Assembly (NCBI RefSeq): GCF_000378985.1 | Contig: NZ_KB905370.1 | Span: 721,730 to 785,729 of the forward strand | Reading direction: 5' to 3' | From: Ensifer sp. BR816 | GTDB lineage: Bacteria; Pseudomonadota; Alphaproteobacteria; Rhizobiales; Rhizobiaceae | Length of the DNA: 64,000 nucleotides | Part shown: piece after piece, positions 43,658 through 52,259 of the stretch | How the letters are laid out: each line of letters opens with the position of its first letter | How positions within the stretch are numbered: position 1 is the first letter of the stretch | The notes under the pieces: model-generated | What the model was told of the DNA's origin: nothing | The model's input: only the letters and a program-made list of their open reading frames with translations | Databases searched by the model: none | Made by a program: the position numbers and the translations under genes

Positions 43658-44550
43658 TGAACAGCGTTGCGCTCGCTGAGAATGCGCGCCTCGTGCAGCA
43701 GCGCCGAGACCAACGGCGTAAACGGCTCACGATAGGTCGCGACCAGGCCAACCGTGTGGCGCACGTCCGGCTCAATGATCGGGATCATCCGGATATCCTC
43801 GTGAAAACCGAATGATTTCGCGACGTTATAGGGCATGATGGTCGCCCACCGGCCGGTCCGGACATGCGAAAAGAGCACGATCATCGAGTTCGATTCGAGC
43901 GTCGGGCTCGCCACCGCCCCGGCTTCGGCAAAATGCTGATTGATGATGCGCCGGTTCTGCATGTCGGCCGTCAATAGACAAAGCCGAATATTGCTAACCT
44001 CTTTCCAGGTCACGCTTTCGCGATCCGAAAGCGCCGTGCCGGCGGCAGTAACCAGATGATATTGCTCGATCTGCAGCGGTACGCTGGTGACGCGGCCGAG
44101 CGGTTCGTTCTCCAGATAGGTGAGCCCCGCATCGATCTCGAGATTTTCGAGGAGCGCCAGGATCTGCAGCGAGGTGGTCGAAAGCACCGAGAAGGTGACG
44201 TCGGGATGCTTTTCCTGGAATGGCGCGGTGATGAGCGGCACCATCGAGAGGGTCGTCGGGATGGCGGCAAGGCGAATATGGCCAGAGAGACCCTTGCGCG
44301 CCGCCCGCATCTCCTCGCGCATGGTGCGGGTATCGCCGACAATCCGCCGCGCCCATTCAAGCACCCGCTGGCCCTCGGGGGTCAACCCCTGAAAGCGCGA
44401 GCCGCGATTGACGAGGATGACGCCGAGCTGGTCCTCGAGCTGGCGAATCGCCGCCGAGAGCGTCGGCTGCGTCACGCCGCACTCCTCCGCCGCGCGACCG
44501 AAATGCCGTTCGCGGGCGAGGACGAGAAAGAACTCCAGCTTATCGATCAT
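43654..44550 (-). CDS. LysR-family regulator of the formate dehydrogenase operon
   Basis: A 298-residue LTTR with the helix-turn-helix at residues about 2-60 (LEFFLVLARERHFGRAAEECGVTQPTLSAAIRQLEDQLGVILVNR) and a ligand domain (LRLAAIPTTLSMVPLITAPF-like). In other fds loci a LysR gene (fdsR) stands directly upstream of fdsG, as here, on the same strand with a 173-base gap, so it probably activates the operon in response to formate or a related signal (inference). An LTTR box lies at its own stop codon. Confidence 0.9.
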   Translation of the reverse strand: MIDKLEFFLVLARERHFGRAAEECGVTQPTLSAAIRQLEDQLGVILVNRGSRFQGLTPEGQRVLEWARRIVGDTRTMREEMRAARKGLSGHIRLAAIPTTLSMVPLITAPFQEKHPDVTFSVLSTTSLQILALLENLEIDAGLTYLENEPLGRVTSVPLQIEQYHLVTAAGTALSDRESVTWKEVSNIRLCLLTADMQNRRIINQHFAEAGAVASPTLESNSMIVLFSHVRTGRWATIMPYNVAKSFGFHEDIRMIPIIEPDVRHTVGLVATYREPFTPLVSALLHEARILSERNAVQ

Positions 44551-44583
44551 GCCTGGCCTTTAGAATCGATTTCGAATGGCCGC

Positions 44584-45354
44584 TCAAGCGATCAACTGCC
44601 CGCCGTTCACCTCCAGCACCTGGCCGGTGATATAGCCGGAAAGCGCATGCGAGGCGAGAAAGAGATAGGCGGGGGCGCAGTCTTCCGCGGTTCCGAGCCG
44701 CCCGAGCGGGATCGACCTGCGCGTCGCCTCGAGCTTTTCCGCGGTCGAGTAGCGCTCGTGGAAATCGGTGGTGATCGTGCCGGGCGAGACGCAATTGACA
44801 CGGATGCCTTCCGGCGCCAGCTCGCGCGCAAGCGCCCTGGAATAGGTGGCGATGAAGGCCTTGGTGGCCGAATAGATCGACGAACCGGCGCTGCCGCCGG
44901 AGCGCGCCGAGATCGACACGGTGTTGACGATCGCCGGGTGCGTGCCCTTGCGCAACAGCGGCAGCATCGCTCGGGTCATCTCCACGACGGAGGTCTGATT
45001 GAGCTGGACGATCGTTCGGTATTGATCGTCGGTCAGGTCCGCCGCCGGAAAACGACCAACCATGGTGCCGGCGTTATTGACGAGCACGTCGAGGCTGTCG
45101 AAGCGGTTCCTCACCTCGTCGGCGAGGCTCTCGACGCCGCCGGCGGCAAGAAAATCCGCCGCCGAGAGGATTGCCCTGCCTTCAGCCGCCGCCAGCTCGA
45201 GAAAATCGGGGCGCGTGCCGGAAATCGTCCGGCCGGCATGGATGAGAACCCGCGCACCGCAATCGAGGAACTGCCGGGCGACCTCGAGGCCGATGCCCCG
45301 GCCGGCGCCGGTCACCACCACATTCACGCCCTTGAACAAGGCCGGATGATACAT
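44584..45354 (-). CDS. SDR-family oxidoreductase
   Basis: A 256-residue classical SDR: GAGRGIGLEVARQF (cofactor), DVLVNNAGTMVGRF, catalytic Ser in VNTVSISARSG, YSATKAFIATYSRALAREL (YxxxK), and the end SGYITGQVLEVNGGQLIA. The start at 45354 (MYHPALFKGVNVVVTGAGRGIG) follows GAGGGAGGAGGCC. It is divergent from glpR and lies 33 bases upstream of the fds LysR gene on the same strand. Substrate unknown; similar enzymes reduce 3-keto or sugar substrates. Confidence 0.94.
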   Translation of the reverse strand: MYHPALFKGVNVVVTGAGRGIGLEVARQFLDCGARVLIHAGRTISGTRPDFLELAAAEGRAILSAADFLAAGGVESLADEVRNRFDSLDVLVNNAGTMVGRFPAADLTDDQYRTIVQLNQTSVVEMTRAMLPLLRKGTHPAIVNTVSISARSGGSAGSSIYSATKAFIATYSRALARELAPEGIRVNCVSPGTITTDFHERYSTAEKLEATRRSIPLGRLGTAEDCAPAYLFLASHALSGYITGQVLEVNGGQLIA

Positions 45355-45471
45355 GGTTGGCCTCCTCCCTCTAGAAAAGCCACGCTGGCGCAGCGCACGA
45401 TGGATTGCAATGGTTGGTTTCGGCGATTGTGACCCGAAGATCGAATTCGCAACCAATCGCTGATTCTGAAA

Positions 45472-45513
45472 TTGCACGGCTTTCGTTTTTGCATATTATG
45501 AAGGTAAACGAAA
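45472..45513 (+). promoter_or_regulatory. glpR promoter with GlpR-type operator
   Basis: TTGCAC (45472-45477) and TATTAT (45494-45499), 16 bases apart, form a good sigma-70-type promoter toward glpR. The inverted repeat TTTCGTTT (45481-45488)/AAACGAAA (45506-45513) lies in the spacer and just downstream, as expected for autoregulation. Confidence 0.7.
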
Positions 45514-45529
45514 GCAGAGGGAGCGAAGC

Positions 45530-46294
45530 ATGTATCTCACCGGACGGCAAGCGGAGATTCTGGACCTGGCAAAGGCTGAAGGCCGCGTGCTCGTCGAGGA
45601 ACTTGCCCACCGTTTCTCGGTAACGCCGCAAACGATCCGCAAGGACCTGAACGACCTCTGCGATGCCAGGGTCTTGAACCGCATTCACGGCGGCGCGATC
45701 TTTCCGAGCGGCAAGGAGAATGTGAAATACGACGCCCGCCGCCAGATCGCCGCGTCGGAAAAGCAGGCGATCGGCCGCGCCGCTGCCGCTCTTATTCCCG
45801 ACAACGCGTCGCTGTTCATCAATATCGGCACCACTACCGAAGCGGTTGGCGAGGCGCTGCTCGACCACAGGGAGTTGATGGTCATCACCAATAATATCAA
45901 TGTCGCCAATCGGTTGCGCATCTATCCCTCGATCGAGGTGGTGATCGCCGGCGGCGTCGTGCGCGGTTCGGACGGCGGCATCGTCGGCGAGGCGGCGGTC
46001 GATTTCATCAGGCAGTTCAAGGTCGATTTCGCCGTCATCGGCGCCTCCGCGATCGACCATGACGGTGCGCTTCTCGATTTCGATTACCGCGAAGTGAAAG
46101 TCGCACAGGCGATCATCGCCAATGCACGCCACGTCATCCTCGTTTCGGATTCGACGAAGTTCGAACGCACCGCACCGGTCAGGATCGGCCACATTTCCCA
46201 GGTCCAGACCTTCATCACCGACCGTTGCATCGTTGAAAACGTTCGGAAAATCTGTTCCGAGCAAGGCGTGAAGCTGGTCGAAACCGAGGCCTGA
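45530..46294 (+). CDS. glpR: DeoR-family glycerol regulon repressor
   Basis: A 254-residue DeoR regulator. The helix-turn-helix is RQAEILDLAKAEGRVLVEELAHRFSVTPQTIRKDLNDL, followed by the DeoR signature RIHGGAIFPSG and a sugar-phosphate-binding domain (NIGTTTEAVGEALL). The synteny with glpD-glpS-glpT-glpP-glpQ-glpU-glpV identifies it as GlpR, which in rhizobia represses glycerol use and is relieved by glycerol-3-phosphate. GAGGGAGCGAAGC precedes the ATG at 45530. It also has TTTCG-type sites at its own promoter. Confidence 0.93.
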   Translation: MYLTGRQAEILDLAKAEGRVLVEELAHRFSVTPQTIRKDLNDLCDARVLNRIHGGAIFPSGKENVKYDARRQIAASEKQAIGRAAAALIPDNASLFINIGTTTEAVGEALLDHRELMVITNNINVANRLRIYPSIEVVIAGGVVRGSDGGIVGEAAVDFIRQFKVDFAVIGASAIDHDGALLDFDYREVKVAQAIIANARHVILVSDSTKFERTAPVRIGHISQVQTFITDRCIVENVRKICSEQGVKLVETEA

Positions 46295-46330
46295 TCGCAC
46301 CGAACGCCTGCTCCGCCAGATTCGGGAAAC

Positions 46331-46365
46331 ATTCGTTTGACATTCGAAATGTTTTCGTTTTAACT
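46331..46365 (+). promoter_or_regulatory. glpD operon promoter/operator
   Basis: TTGACA (46337-46342) and TTAACT (46360-46365), 17 bases apart, are a plausible promoter. ATTCGTTT (46331-46338) and TTTCGTTT (46353-46360), direct copies 22 bases apart, overlap both boxes and match the half-site at glpR, so GlpR repression is expected. Confidence 0.6.
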
Positions 46366-46424
46366 GCCTTCACTTTCGCGATCGCATCAATTTGTGCATT
46401 GCGAAAAGTGGAGGGGAAATCACG

Positions 46425-47942
46425 GTGTCAGAGCAGGCAATCTTCGACGTCTTTGTCATAGGCGGCGGCATCAACGGATGCGGCATTGCGCGTGATGCGG
46501 TCGGCCGGGGATATTCCGTGGCGCTCGCCGAGATGAACGATTTCGCCTCCGGCACCTCGTCCGGCTCCACCAAGCTCATCCATGGCGGCCTGCGCTATCT
46601 CGAGCATTACGAATTTCGGCTGGTGCGCGAGGCGCTGATGGAGCGCGAGGTGCTCTGGGCGATGGCGCCGCACGTCATCTGGCCGATGCGCTTCGTCCTT
46701 CCCTATCACAAGGGCGGGCTGCGCCCCGCCTGGCTGATCCGCCTCGGGCTCTTCCTCTACGACCATATCGGCGGGCGCAAGCTCTTGCCGGCGACGAGCA
46801 CGCTGGACATGACCCGCGATCCCGCCGCCGCGCCGCTGAAGCGTCTCTTCACCAAGGCCTTCGAATATTCCGACGGCTGGGTCGATGACGCCCGCCTGGT
46901 GGTGCTGAACGCCCGCGACGCCGCCGATCGCGGCGCCCGCATCATGGCCCGGACCCGCGTCGTCTCGGCCCGGCGCGACAGTGGTCGCTGGGCGATCGAA
47001 ACCGAGGACACACAGACGGGAACGCGTGAAACCATCCGCGCCCGCCTGCTCGTCAACGCCACCGGTCCCTGGGTGGACCGGGTGCTCGCCGACGCGATCG
47101 GCAAGAACGATGTCCACAATGTCCGCCTCGTCCAGGGCAGCCATATCGTCGTGAGGAAACGCTTCGACGATCCGCGCGCCTATTTCTTCCAGAATCCGGA
47201 CGGGCGCATCATGTTCGCGATCCCTTACCAGGACGATTTAACCCTGATCGGAACCACCGACCGGGATTTTGCCGGCAACCTCGCGGAGGCGCGCATCAGC
47301 GATGCCGAGATCGACTATCTCTGCGCCTCGGCGAGCGAGTATTTCAGCGACCCGGTAACCAGGGAGGATATCGTCTGGACCTATTCGGCCGTCCGCCCGC
47401 TCTTCGACGATGGGGCAAGCAAGGCGCAGGAGGCGACCCGCGACTATGTCCTGCGCCTTGAAGCCCAGAACGGCCAGGCGCCGCTTCTCAACGTCTTCGG
47501 CGGCAAGCTGACGACCTATCGGCGGTTGGCCGAATCGGCGCTCGAGAAGATCGGCGAGGCGATTGGGGCGAAGGGCAATGGATGGACGGCCGCGTCGCGC
47601 CTGCCGGGCGGGGACTTCCCGGTAACCGGCTACGACACCGAAGTCGATTTGCTGAAGGCGCGCTACCCTTTTCTCGCAGCCTCGCATGCTCGCCGGCTGG
47701 TCCGGCTCTACGGCACGCTGGCGGCAAATCTGCTCGGCCACGCTGCGAGCGAGGCCGATCTCGGGCGGCGCTTCGGTGCCGATCTCTACGAGGTCGAGGT
47801 CTCATGGCTGATCGGGCAGGAATGGGCGCGCAGCGCCGAGGACGTGCTCTGGCGCCGCACGAAACTGGGTTTGAAGCTCACGCCGGCAGAGACCGCGGAA
47901 CTGGAGGACTACATGCGCGGCGCGGTCAACGCCGCTGCCTGA
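46425..47942 (+). CDS. glpD: Glycerol-3-phosphate dehydrogenase (FAD, aerobic)
   Basis: A 505-residue flavoenzyme that oxidises sn-glycerol-3-phosphate to dihydroxyacetone phosphate and passes electrons to ubiquinone. The FAD motif is VIGGGINGCGIARDAVGRG, followed by SGTSSGSTKLIHGGLRYLE, then LLVNATGPWVDR and the C-terminal domain FGGKLTTYRRLAE. The start is the GTG at 46425, preceded by GAGGGG with 8-base spacing; an upstream start at 46392 would add 11 residues unlike the family. It opens the glycerol operon; the transporter genes follow after 48 bases. No glpK kinase gene is visible here. Confidence 0.96.
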   Translation: MSEQAIFDVFVIGGGINGCGIARDAVGRGYSVALAEMNDFASGTSSGSTKLIHGGLRYLEHYEFRLVREALMEREVLWAMAPHVIWPMRFVLPYHKGGLRPAWLIRLGLFLYDHIGGRKLLPATSTLDMTRDPAAAPLKRLFTKAFEYSDGWVDDARLVVLNARDAADRGARIMARTRVVSARRDSGRWAIETEDTQTGTRETIRARLLVNATGPWVDRVLADAIGKNDVHNVRLVQGSHIVVRKRFDDPRAYFFQNPDGRIMFAIPYQDDLTLIGTTDRDFAGNLAEARISDAEIDYLCASASEYFSDPVTREDIVWTYSAVRPLFDDGASKAQEATRDYVLRLEAQNGQAPLLNVFGGKLTTYRRLAESALEKIGEAIGAKGNGWTAASRLPGGDFPVTGYDTEVDLLKARYPFLAASHARRLVRLYGTLAANLLGHAASEADLGRRFGADLYEVEVSWLIGQEWARSAEDVLWRRTKLGLKLTPAETAELEDYMRGAVNAAA

Positions 47943-47990
47943 CGTCCTTATTGAAACTGCCGATGGCTGGGTGGAACACCGGAGAATTCA

Positions 47991-49061
47991 ATGCTTGAAA
48001 TGAAGAACATATCCAAGGTCGTGGGCGGGGAGACGCATATTCACCCGACCAACCTTGCGCTGGAGCGGGGGTCGCTCAACGTGCTGCTCGGCCCGACGCT
48101 GTCCGGCAAGACGTCGCTGATGCGGCTTATGGCCGGTCTCGACAAGCCAGCCTCCGGTTCGATCCATTTCGACGGCGCCGACGTCACCGGGCTGCGGGTG
48201 CAGAGCCGCTCGGTTGCGATGGTCTACCAGCAGTTCATCAACTATCCGGCGATGACGGTCTACGACAACATCGCCTCGCCGATGCGCATCAAGGGTGCCG
48301 ACAACGCCACGATCGACCGGGAGGTCCGCAAGGCCGCCGAACTCCTCAAGCTCACCCCCTATCTTGACCGTACGCCGCTCAACCTCTCGGGCGGTCAGCA
48401 GCAGCGCACCGCACTCGCCCGAGCTATCGTCAAGAATGCCGATCTGGTGCTGCTCGACGAGCCGCTCGCCAATCTCGATTACAAGCTGCGCGAGGAACTG
48501 CGCGAGGAACTGCCGAAGATCTTCGCCGCCTCGGGCGCCATCTTCGTCTACGCGACGACCGAACCTTCGGAGGCGCTGCTATTGGGCGGCAACACGGCCT
48601 CGTTGAGCGAGGGGCGCATCACCCAGTTCGGCCGCACCATCGACGTCTACCGCCGCCCGGTCGACATCGTCACCGCGCGCACCTTCGCCGATCCGCCGCT
48701 GAACACGATCGAACTGGTCAAAGCGGGTTCGCATTTCGCGCTCGAAGGTAAGCCGGTCCTTTCCGTTCCCCCGCATCTTGCCGCGGTCTCCGACGGGCCG
48801 TGTACGGTCGCCTTTCAGCCGCACCACATCTCTTTCGACCGGCCGGACGGCAGCGGCAACTCGCTCACGGTCAAGACGGCCATTTCCGAAATCGCCGGGT
48901 CGGAAAGCTTCATTCACGTCGGCTACGCCGACGCGCGCTGGGTCATGCTGGCTCCCGGCGTTCACGACATCGAACCGGACGCGACCCTCGAGGTCTTCGT
49001 CGACACCCGCCACCTGATGGCCTTCGGGCCTGATGGCCGGGCGATCGGCGGAACCGCTTAA
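47991..49061 (+). CDS. glpS: Glycerol ABC transporter ATPase GlpS (switch-His lost)
   Basis: A 356-residue ATPase of the MalK/UgpC type. Walker A is GPTLSGKTS (residues 34-42), the Q-loop YQQF, the signature LSGGQQQR (132-139), Walker B VLLDEP with Glu157 and the D-loop LANLD. The H-loop reads FVYATTEPSEAL, so the switch His expected at residue 190 is Thr. The C-terminal regulatory domain is present. It should form the composite site with GlpT, whose own signature is degenerate. Orthologous to GlpS of the rhizobial glycerol importer. It starts 48 bases after glpD. Confidence 0.95.
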   Translation: MLEMKNISKVVGGETHIHPTNLALERGSLNVLLGPTLSGKTSLMRLMAGLDKPASGSIHFDGADVTGLRVQSRSVAMVYQQFINYPAMTVYDNIASPMRIKGADNATIDREVRKAAELLKLTPYLDRTPLNLSGGQQQRTALARAIVKNADLVLLDEPLANLDYKLREELREELPKIFAASGAIFVYATTEPSEALLLGGNTASLSEGRITQFGRTIDVYRRPVDIVTARTFADPPLNTIELVKAGSHFALEGKPVLSVPPHLAAVSDGPCTVAFQPHHISFDRPDGSGNSLTVKTAISEIAGSESFIHVGYADARWVMLAPGVHDIEPDATLEVFVDTRHLMAFGPDGRAIGGTA

Positions 49062-49083
49062 AGGGAGGCGCTGGGAGGAGACC

Positions 49084-50154
49084 ATGGCACGCATCAATCT
49101 CGAACATATCCGCCACGCCTATGGCGCCAAGCCGAAGTCGGAAGCCGACTACGCGCTGAAGGAAGTCCATCACGAATGGAACGACGGCGGCGCCTACGCG
49201 CTGCTCGGCCCTTCGGGCTGCGGCAAGACCACGCTGCTCAACATCATTTCCGGGCTGATCAACCCGTCGGAAGGCCGCATCCTCTTCGACGGCACCGATG
49301 TCACGCATCTGACGACGCAGCACCGCAACATTGCCCAGGTGTTCCAGTTTCCGGTCATCTACGACACGATGACCGTCTACGACAATCTCGCCTTTCCGCT
49401 GCGCAACCGCCATGTGCCGGAGACGGAAGTCGACCGCCGCGTCAAGGAAATCATCGAGATGACCGGCCTCGGCGGCTGGGCGAACAAGACGGCGCGTGGC
49501 CTGACGGCCGACCAGAAGCAGAAGATCTCGCTCGGCCGCGGCCTGGTGCGCTCCGATGTCAGCGCCATCCTTTTCGACGAGCCGCTGACCGTCATCGATC
49601 CCGAGATGAAATGGGTGCTGCGCTCGCAGATCAAGCGGCTGCACAAGCAGTTCGGCTTCACCATGGTCTATGTCACCCACGACCAGACCGAGGCGCTGAC
49701 CTTCGCCGACAAGGTCGTCGTCATGTATGACGGCCAGATCGTCCAGATCGGCACGCCGGCCGAACTCTTCGAGCGGCCGCGCCACACCTTCGTCGGCTAT
49801 TTCATCGGTTCGCCGGGCATGAACGTCCTGCCGGCCGAGATCGCCGGCAACAGGGCAGCTGTCGGCGGCGAGAGCATCGCCCTCACCTTCCAGCCGAAGG
49901 TCGCGGCAGGCGCCAAGACCGAACTCGGCATTCGCCCGGAATTCATCTCGCTCGGCCGCGACGGCATGCCGGTGGCGATCACCAAGGTCGAGGACATCGG
50001 CCGGCACAAGATCGTCCGCGCCCGTTTCGCCGACCGGCCGATCTCGATCATCGTCGACGAAGACGGCGAGATCCCCGCCGAGCCGCGCGTCACCTTCGAT
50101 CCGAAGGCCATCAATATCTACGCCGATTCCTGGCGCGTCGGCGAGGAGGCCTGA
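49084..50154 (+). CDS. glpT: Glycerol ABC transporter ATPase GlpT (signature degenerate)
   Basis: A 356-residue ATPase. Walker A is GPSGCGKTT (42-50), Walker B ILFDEP with Glu166 and the switch His199 of VYVTHDQTEAL. Where LSGGQ should stand, residues 140-144 read LTADQ, so both glycines of the signature are lost. A C-terminal MalK-like domain follows. Paired with GlpS, only one of the two composite ATP sites has the full catalytic set. The name follows the glpSTPQUV nomenclature of Rhizobium and is unrelated to the E. coli G3P antiporter GlpT. GGAGGAG precedes the ATG. Confidence 0.95.
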   Translation: MARINLEHIRHAYGAKPKSEADYALKEVHHEWNDGGAYALLGPSGCGKTTLLNIISGLINPSEGRILFDGTDVTHLTTQHRNIAQVFQFPVIYDTMTVYDNLAFPLRNRHVPETEVDRRVKEIIEMTGLGGWANKTARGLTADQKQKISLGRGLVRSDVSAILFDEPLTVIDPEMKWVLRSQIKRLHKQFGFTMVYVTHDQTEALTFADKVVVMYDGQIVQIGTPAELFERPRHTFVGYFIGSPGMNVLPAEIAGNRAAVGGESIALTFQPKVAAGAKTELGIRPEFISLGRDGMPVAITKVEDIGRHKIVRARFADRPISIIVDEDGEIPAEPRVTFDPKAINIYADSWRVGEEA

Positions 50155-50155
50155 C

Positions 50156-51022
50156 ATGGAAAAGACCTGGAACAACAAGGCCTGGTTCATGGTCCTGCCG
50201 GTTCTGGTGCTCGTCGCCTTCTCGGCGGTGATCCCGCTGATGACCGTCGTCAACTATTCGGTACAGGACACGTTCGGCAACAACGAGTTCTTCTGGGCCG
50301 GCACCGACTGGTTCCTGGACGTGCTCGAATCCGACCGCTTCTGGGATGCGCTCACCCGCAACCTGATCTTCTCGGCGATCATATTGGCGATCGAGATCCC
50401 GCTCGGCATCGTGATTGCCCTCAACATGCCGAAGAAGGGCATCGGCGTGCCGATCTGCCTCGTGCTGATGGCGCTGCCGCTGTTGATCCCGTGGAACGTC
50501 GTCGGCACCATCTGGCAGGTCTTCGGCCGCGTCGACATCGGCCTGCTCGGCCGCACGCTCGCCACGCTCGGCATCAACTACAATTACGTGCAGAACCCGC
50601 TCGACGCCTGGGTGACGCTGATCATCATGGATGTCTGGCACTGGACCAGCCTCGTCGTGCTGCTCTGCTATGCCGGCCTCGTCTCGATCCCGGATGCCTA
50701 TTACCAGGCCGCCAAGATCGACGGCGCCTCGCGCTGGTCCGTGTTCCGTTACATCCAGCTTCCGAAGATGAAGCGCGTGCTGCTGATCGCCTTCCTGCTG
50801 CGCTTCATGGACAGTTTCATGATCTATACGGAGCCCTTCGTCGTTACCGGCGGCGGTCCGGGCAACTCGACCACCTTCCTGTCGATCGATCTCGTCAAGA
50901 TGGCGATCGGCCAGTTCGACCTCGGCCCCGCCGCAGCCCTCTCGATCATCTACTTCCTCATCATCCTGCTGCTCTCGTGGATCTTCTACACCGTGATGAC
51001 CACGAGCGACGCGCAGGGCTGA
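50156..51022 (+). CDS. glpP: Glycerol ABC transporter permease GlpP
   Basis: A 288-residue inner-membrane permease with six predicted transmembrane segments. The EAA-type coupling loop is YYQAAKIDGASRWSVFRYIQLPKMK, which contacts the ATPases. It belongs to the MalF/UgpA type of sugar permease. The start is one base after the glpT stop, and glpQ follows after 21 bases. With GlpQ it forms the membrane channel of the glycerol importer. Confidence 0.95.
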   Translation: MEKTWNNKAWFMVLPVLVLVAFSAVIPLMTVVNYSVQDTFGNNEFFWAGTDWFLDVLESDRFWDALTRNLIFSAIILAIEIPLGIVIALNMPKKGIGVPICLVLMALPLLIPWNVVGTIWQVFGRVDIGLLGRTLATLGINYNYVQNPLDAWVTLIIMDVWHWTSLVVLLCYAGLVSIPDAYYQAAKIDGASRWSVFRYIQLPKMKRVLLIAFLLRFMDSFMIYTEPFVVTGGGPGNSTTFLSIDLVKMAIGQFDLGPAAALSIIYFLIILLLSWIFYTVMTTSDAQG

Positions 51023-51043
51023 GAACAGGAGGGAGGAACCATC

Positions 51044-51868
51044 ATGATGACCAACAAACAACCACTTTCGCAGCGCCTCTCCTGGCTGGTGCCGACGATC
51101 TATATCGTCTTCCTGCTCCTGCCGATCTACTGGCTCGTCAACATGAGCTTCAAGGAGACGAGCGAGATCCTCAGCACCTTTTCGCTGTGGCCGCAGAACC
51201 CGACGCTTCGCAATTACGCGGTGATCTTCACCGATCCCTCGTGGTACAACGGCTACATCAACTCGATCACCTACGTGGTGATGAACACGCTGATCTCGGT
51301 CAGCGTGGCGCTGCCGGCGGCCTACGCCTTCTCTCGCTACCGCTTCCTCGGCGACAAGCACCTGTTCTTCTGGCTTTTGACCAACCGGATGGCGCCGCCG
51401 GCGGTTTTCGCGCTGCCCTTCTTCCAGCTCTATTCCGCCTTCGGCCTGATCGACACCCATATCGCGGTGGCGATTGCGCACTGCCTGTTCAACGTGCCGC
51501 TCGCCGTCTGGATCCTGGAAGGCTTCATGTCGGGCGTGCCGAAGGAGATCGACGAGACCGCCTATATCGACGGCTATTCCTTCCCACGCTTCTTCGTGAA
51601 GATCTTCGTGCCGTTGATCGCCTCGGGCATCGGTGTCGCCGCCTTCTTCTGCTTCATGTTCTCCTGGGTCGAACTCCTGATCGCCCGCACGCTGACGACG
51701 ACCGACGCCAAGCCGATTGCCGCCACCATGACGCGCACGGTCTCGGCCTCCGGCCTCGACTGGGGCGTGCTCGCCGCCGCCGGCGTGCTGACGATCATCC
51801 CCGGCGCGCTCGTCATCTACTTCGTCCGCAACTACATCGCCAAGGGCTTCGCGCTCGGCCGCGTCTAG
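51044..51868 (+). CDS. glpQ: Glycerol ABC transporter permease GlpQ
   Basis: A 274-residue permease of the MalG type with six transmembrane segments. The EAA loop is VPKEIDETAYIDGYSFPRFFVKIFVPLI. It pairs with GlpP; this GlpQ is not the phosphodiesterase of the same name in E. coli. GGAGGGAGGAACC lies before the ATG. Tight spacing and shared strand place it in the glp operon. Confidence 0.95.
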   Translation: MMTNKQPLSQRLSWLVPTIYIVFLLLPIYWLVNMSFKETSEILSTFSLWPQNPTLRNYAVIFTDPSWYNGYINSITYVVMNTLISVSVALPAAYAFSRYRFLGDKHLFFWLLTNRMAPPAVFALPFFQLYSAFGLIDTHIAVAIAHCLFNVPLAVWILEGFMSGVPKEIDETAYIDGYSFPRFFVKIFVPLIASGIGVAAFFCFMFSWVELLIARTLTTTDAKPIAATMTRTVSASGLDWGVLAAAGVLTIIPGALVIYFVRNYIAKGFALGRV

Positions 51869-51898
51869 ACCTCCGACCACTCTAGGGAGATTTCGCAC

Positions 51899-52180
51899 AT
51901 GGACTTTTCATGGATGGCCTGGACGCTGCCGACGGCGCTGTTCTTCCTAACGATCGCGCTGATGCTCTTCGGCATGGGCGTCTGGGAATATGTCTCGCCG
52001 GGCGGCAACCCGCGCGTCGGCATCCTGCGCTTCGAGACGACCCGTGGCGACCGGCTCTTCGTCTCGCTGCTCGGAAGCGCATTCATTCACCTCGCCTGGC
52101 TGGGGCTGGTCGGCGCAAATCTCTGGTGGGCGCTCGCCCTCTCGGTGATCTACGCCATCGGCGTGTTCCGCTACGTCTGA
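51899..52180 (+). CDS. glpU: Small membrane protein GlpU (DUF2160)
   Basis: A 93-residue protein with three predicted transmembrane segments (LPTALFFLTIALMLFGMGVWEY, LFVSLLGSAFIHLAWLGLVGANLW, ALALSVIYAIGVFRYV). DUF2160 proteins are found almost only in this operon, so it is likely an accessory subunit of the glycerol importer, but its role is unproven. It starts 30 bases after glpQ. A small hairpin GGGCGC/GCGCCC (52195-52210) follows and may protect or separate the binding-protein transcript. Confidence 0.9.
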   Translation: MDFSWMAWTLPTALFFLTIALMLFGMGVWEYVSPGGNPRVGILRFETTRGDRLFVSLLGSAFIHLAWLGLVGANLWWALALSVIYAIGVFRYV

Positions 52181-52259
52181 GGCATCGGAATGAGGGGCGC
52201 GGTTGCGCCCTTCGAAACTGCAAGGAAACGCAATCGCAAAACCCAAAGGGAGGAAATTT

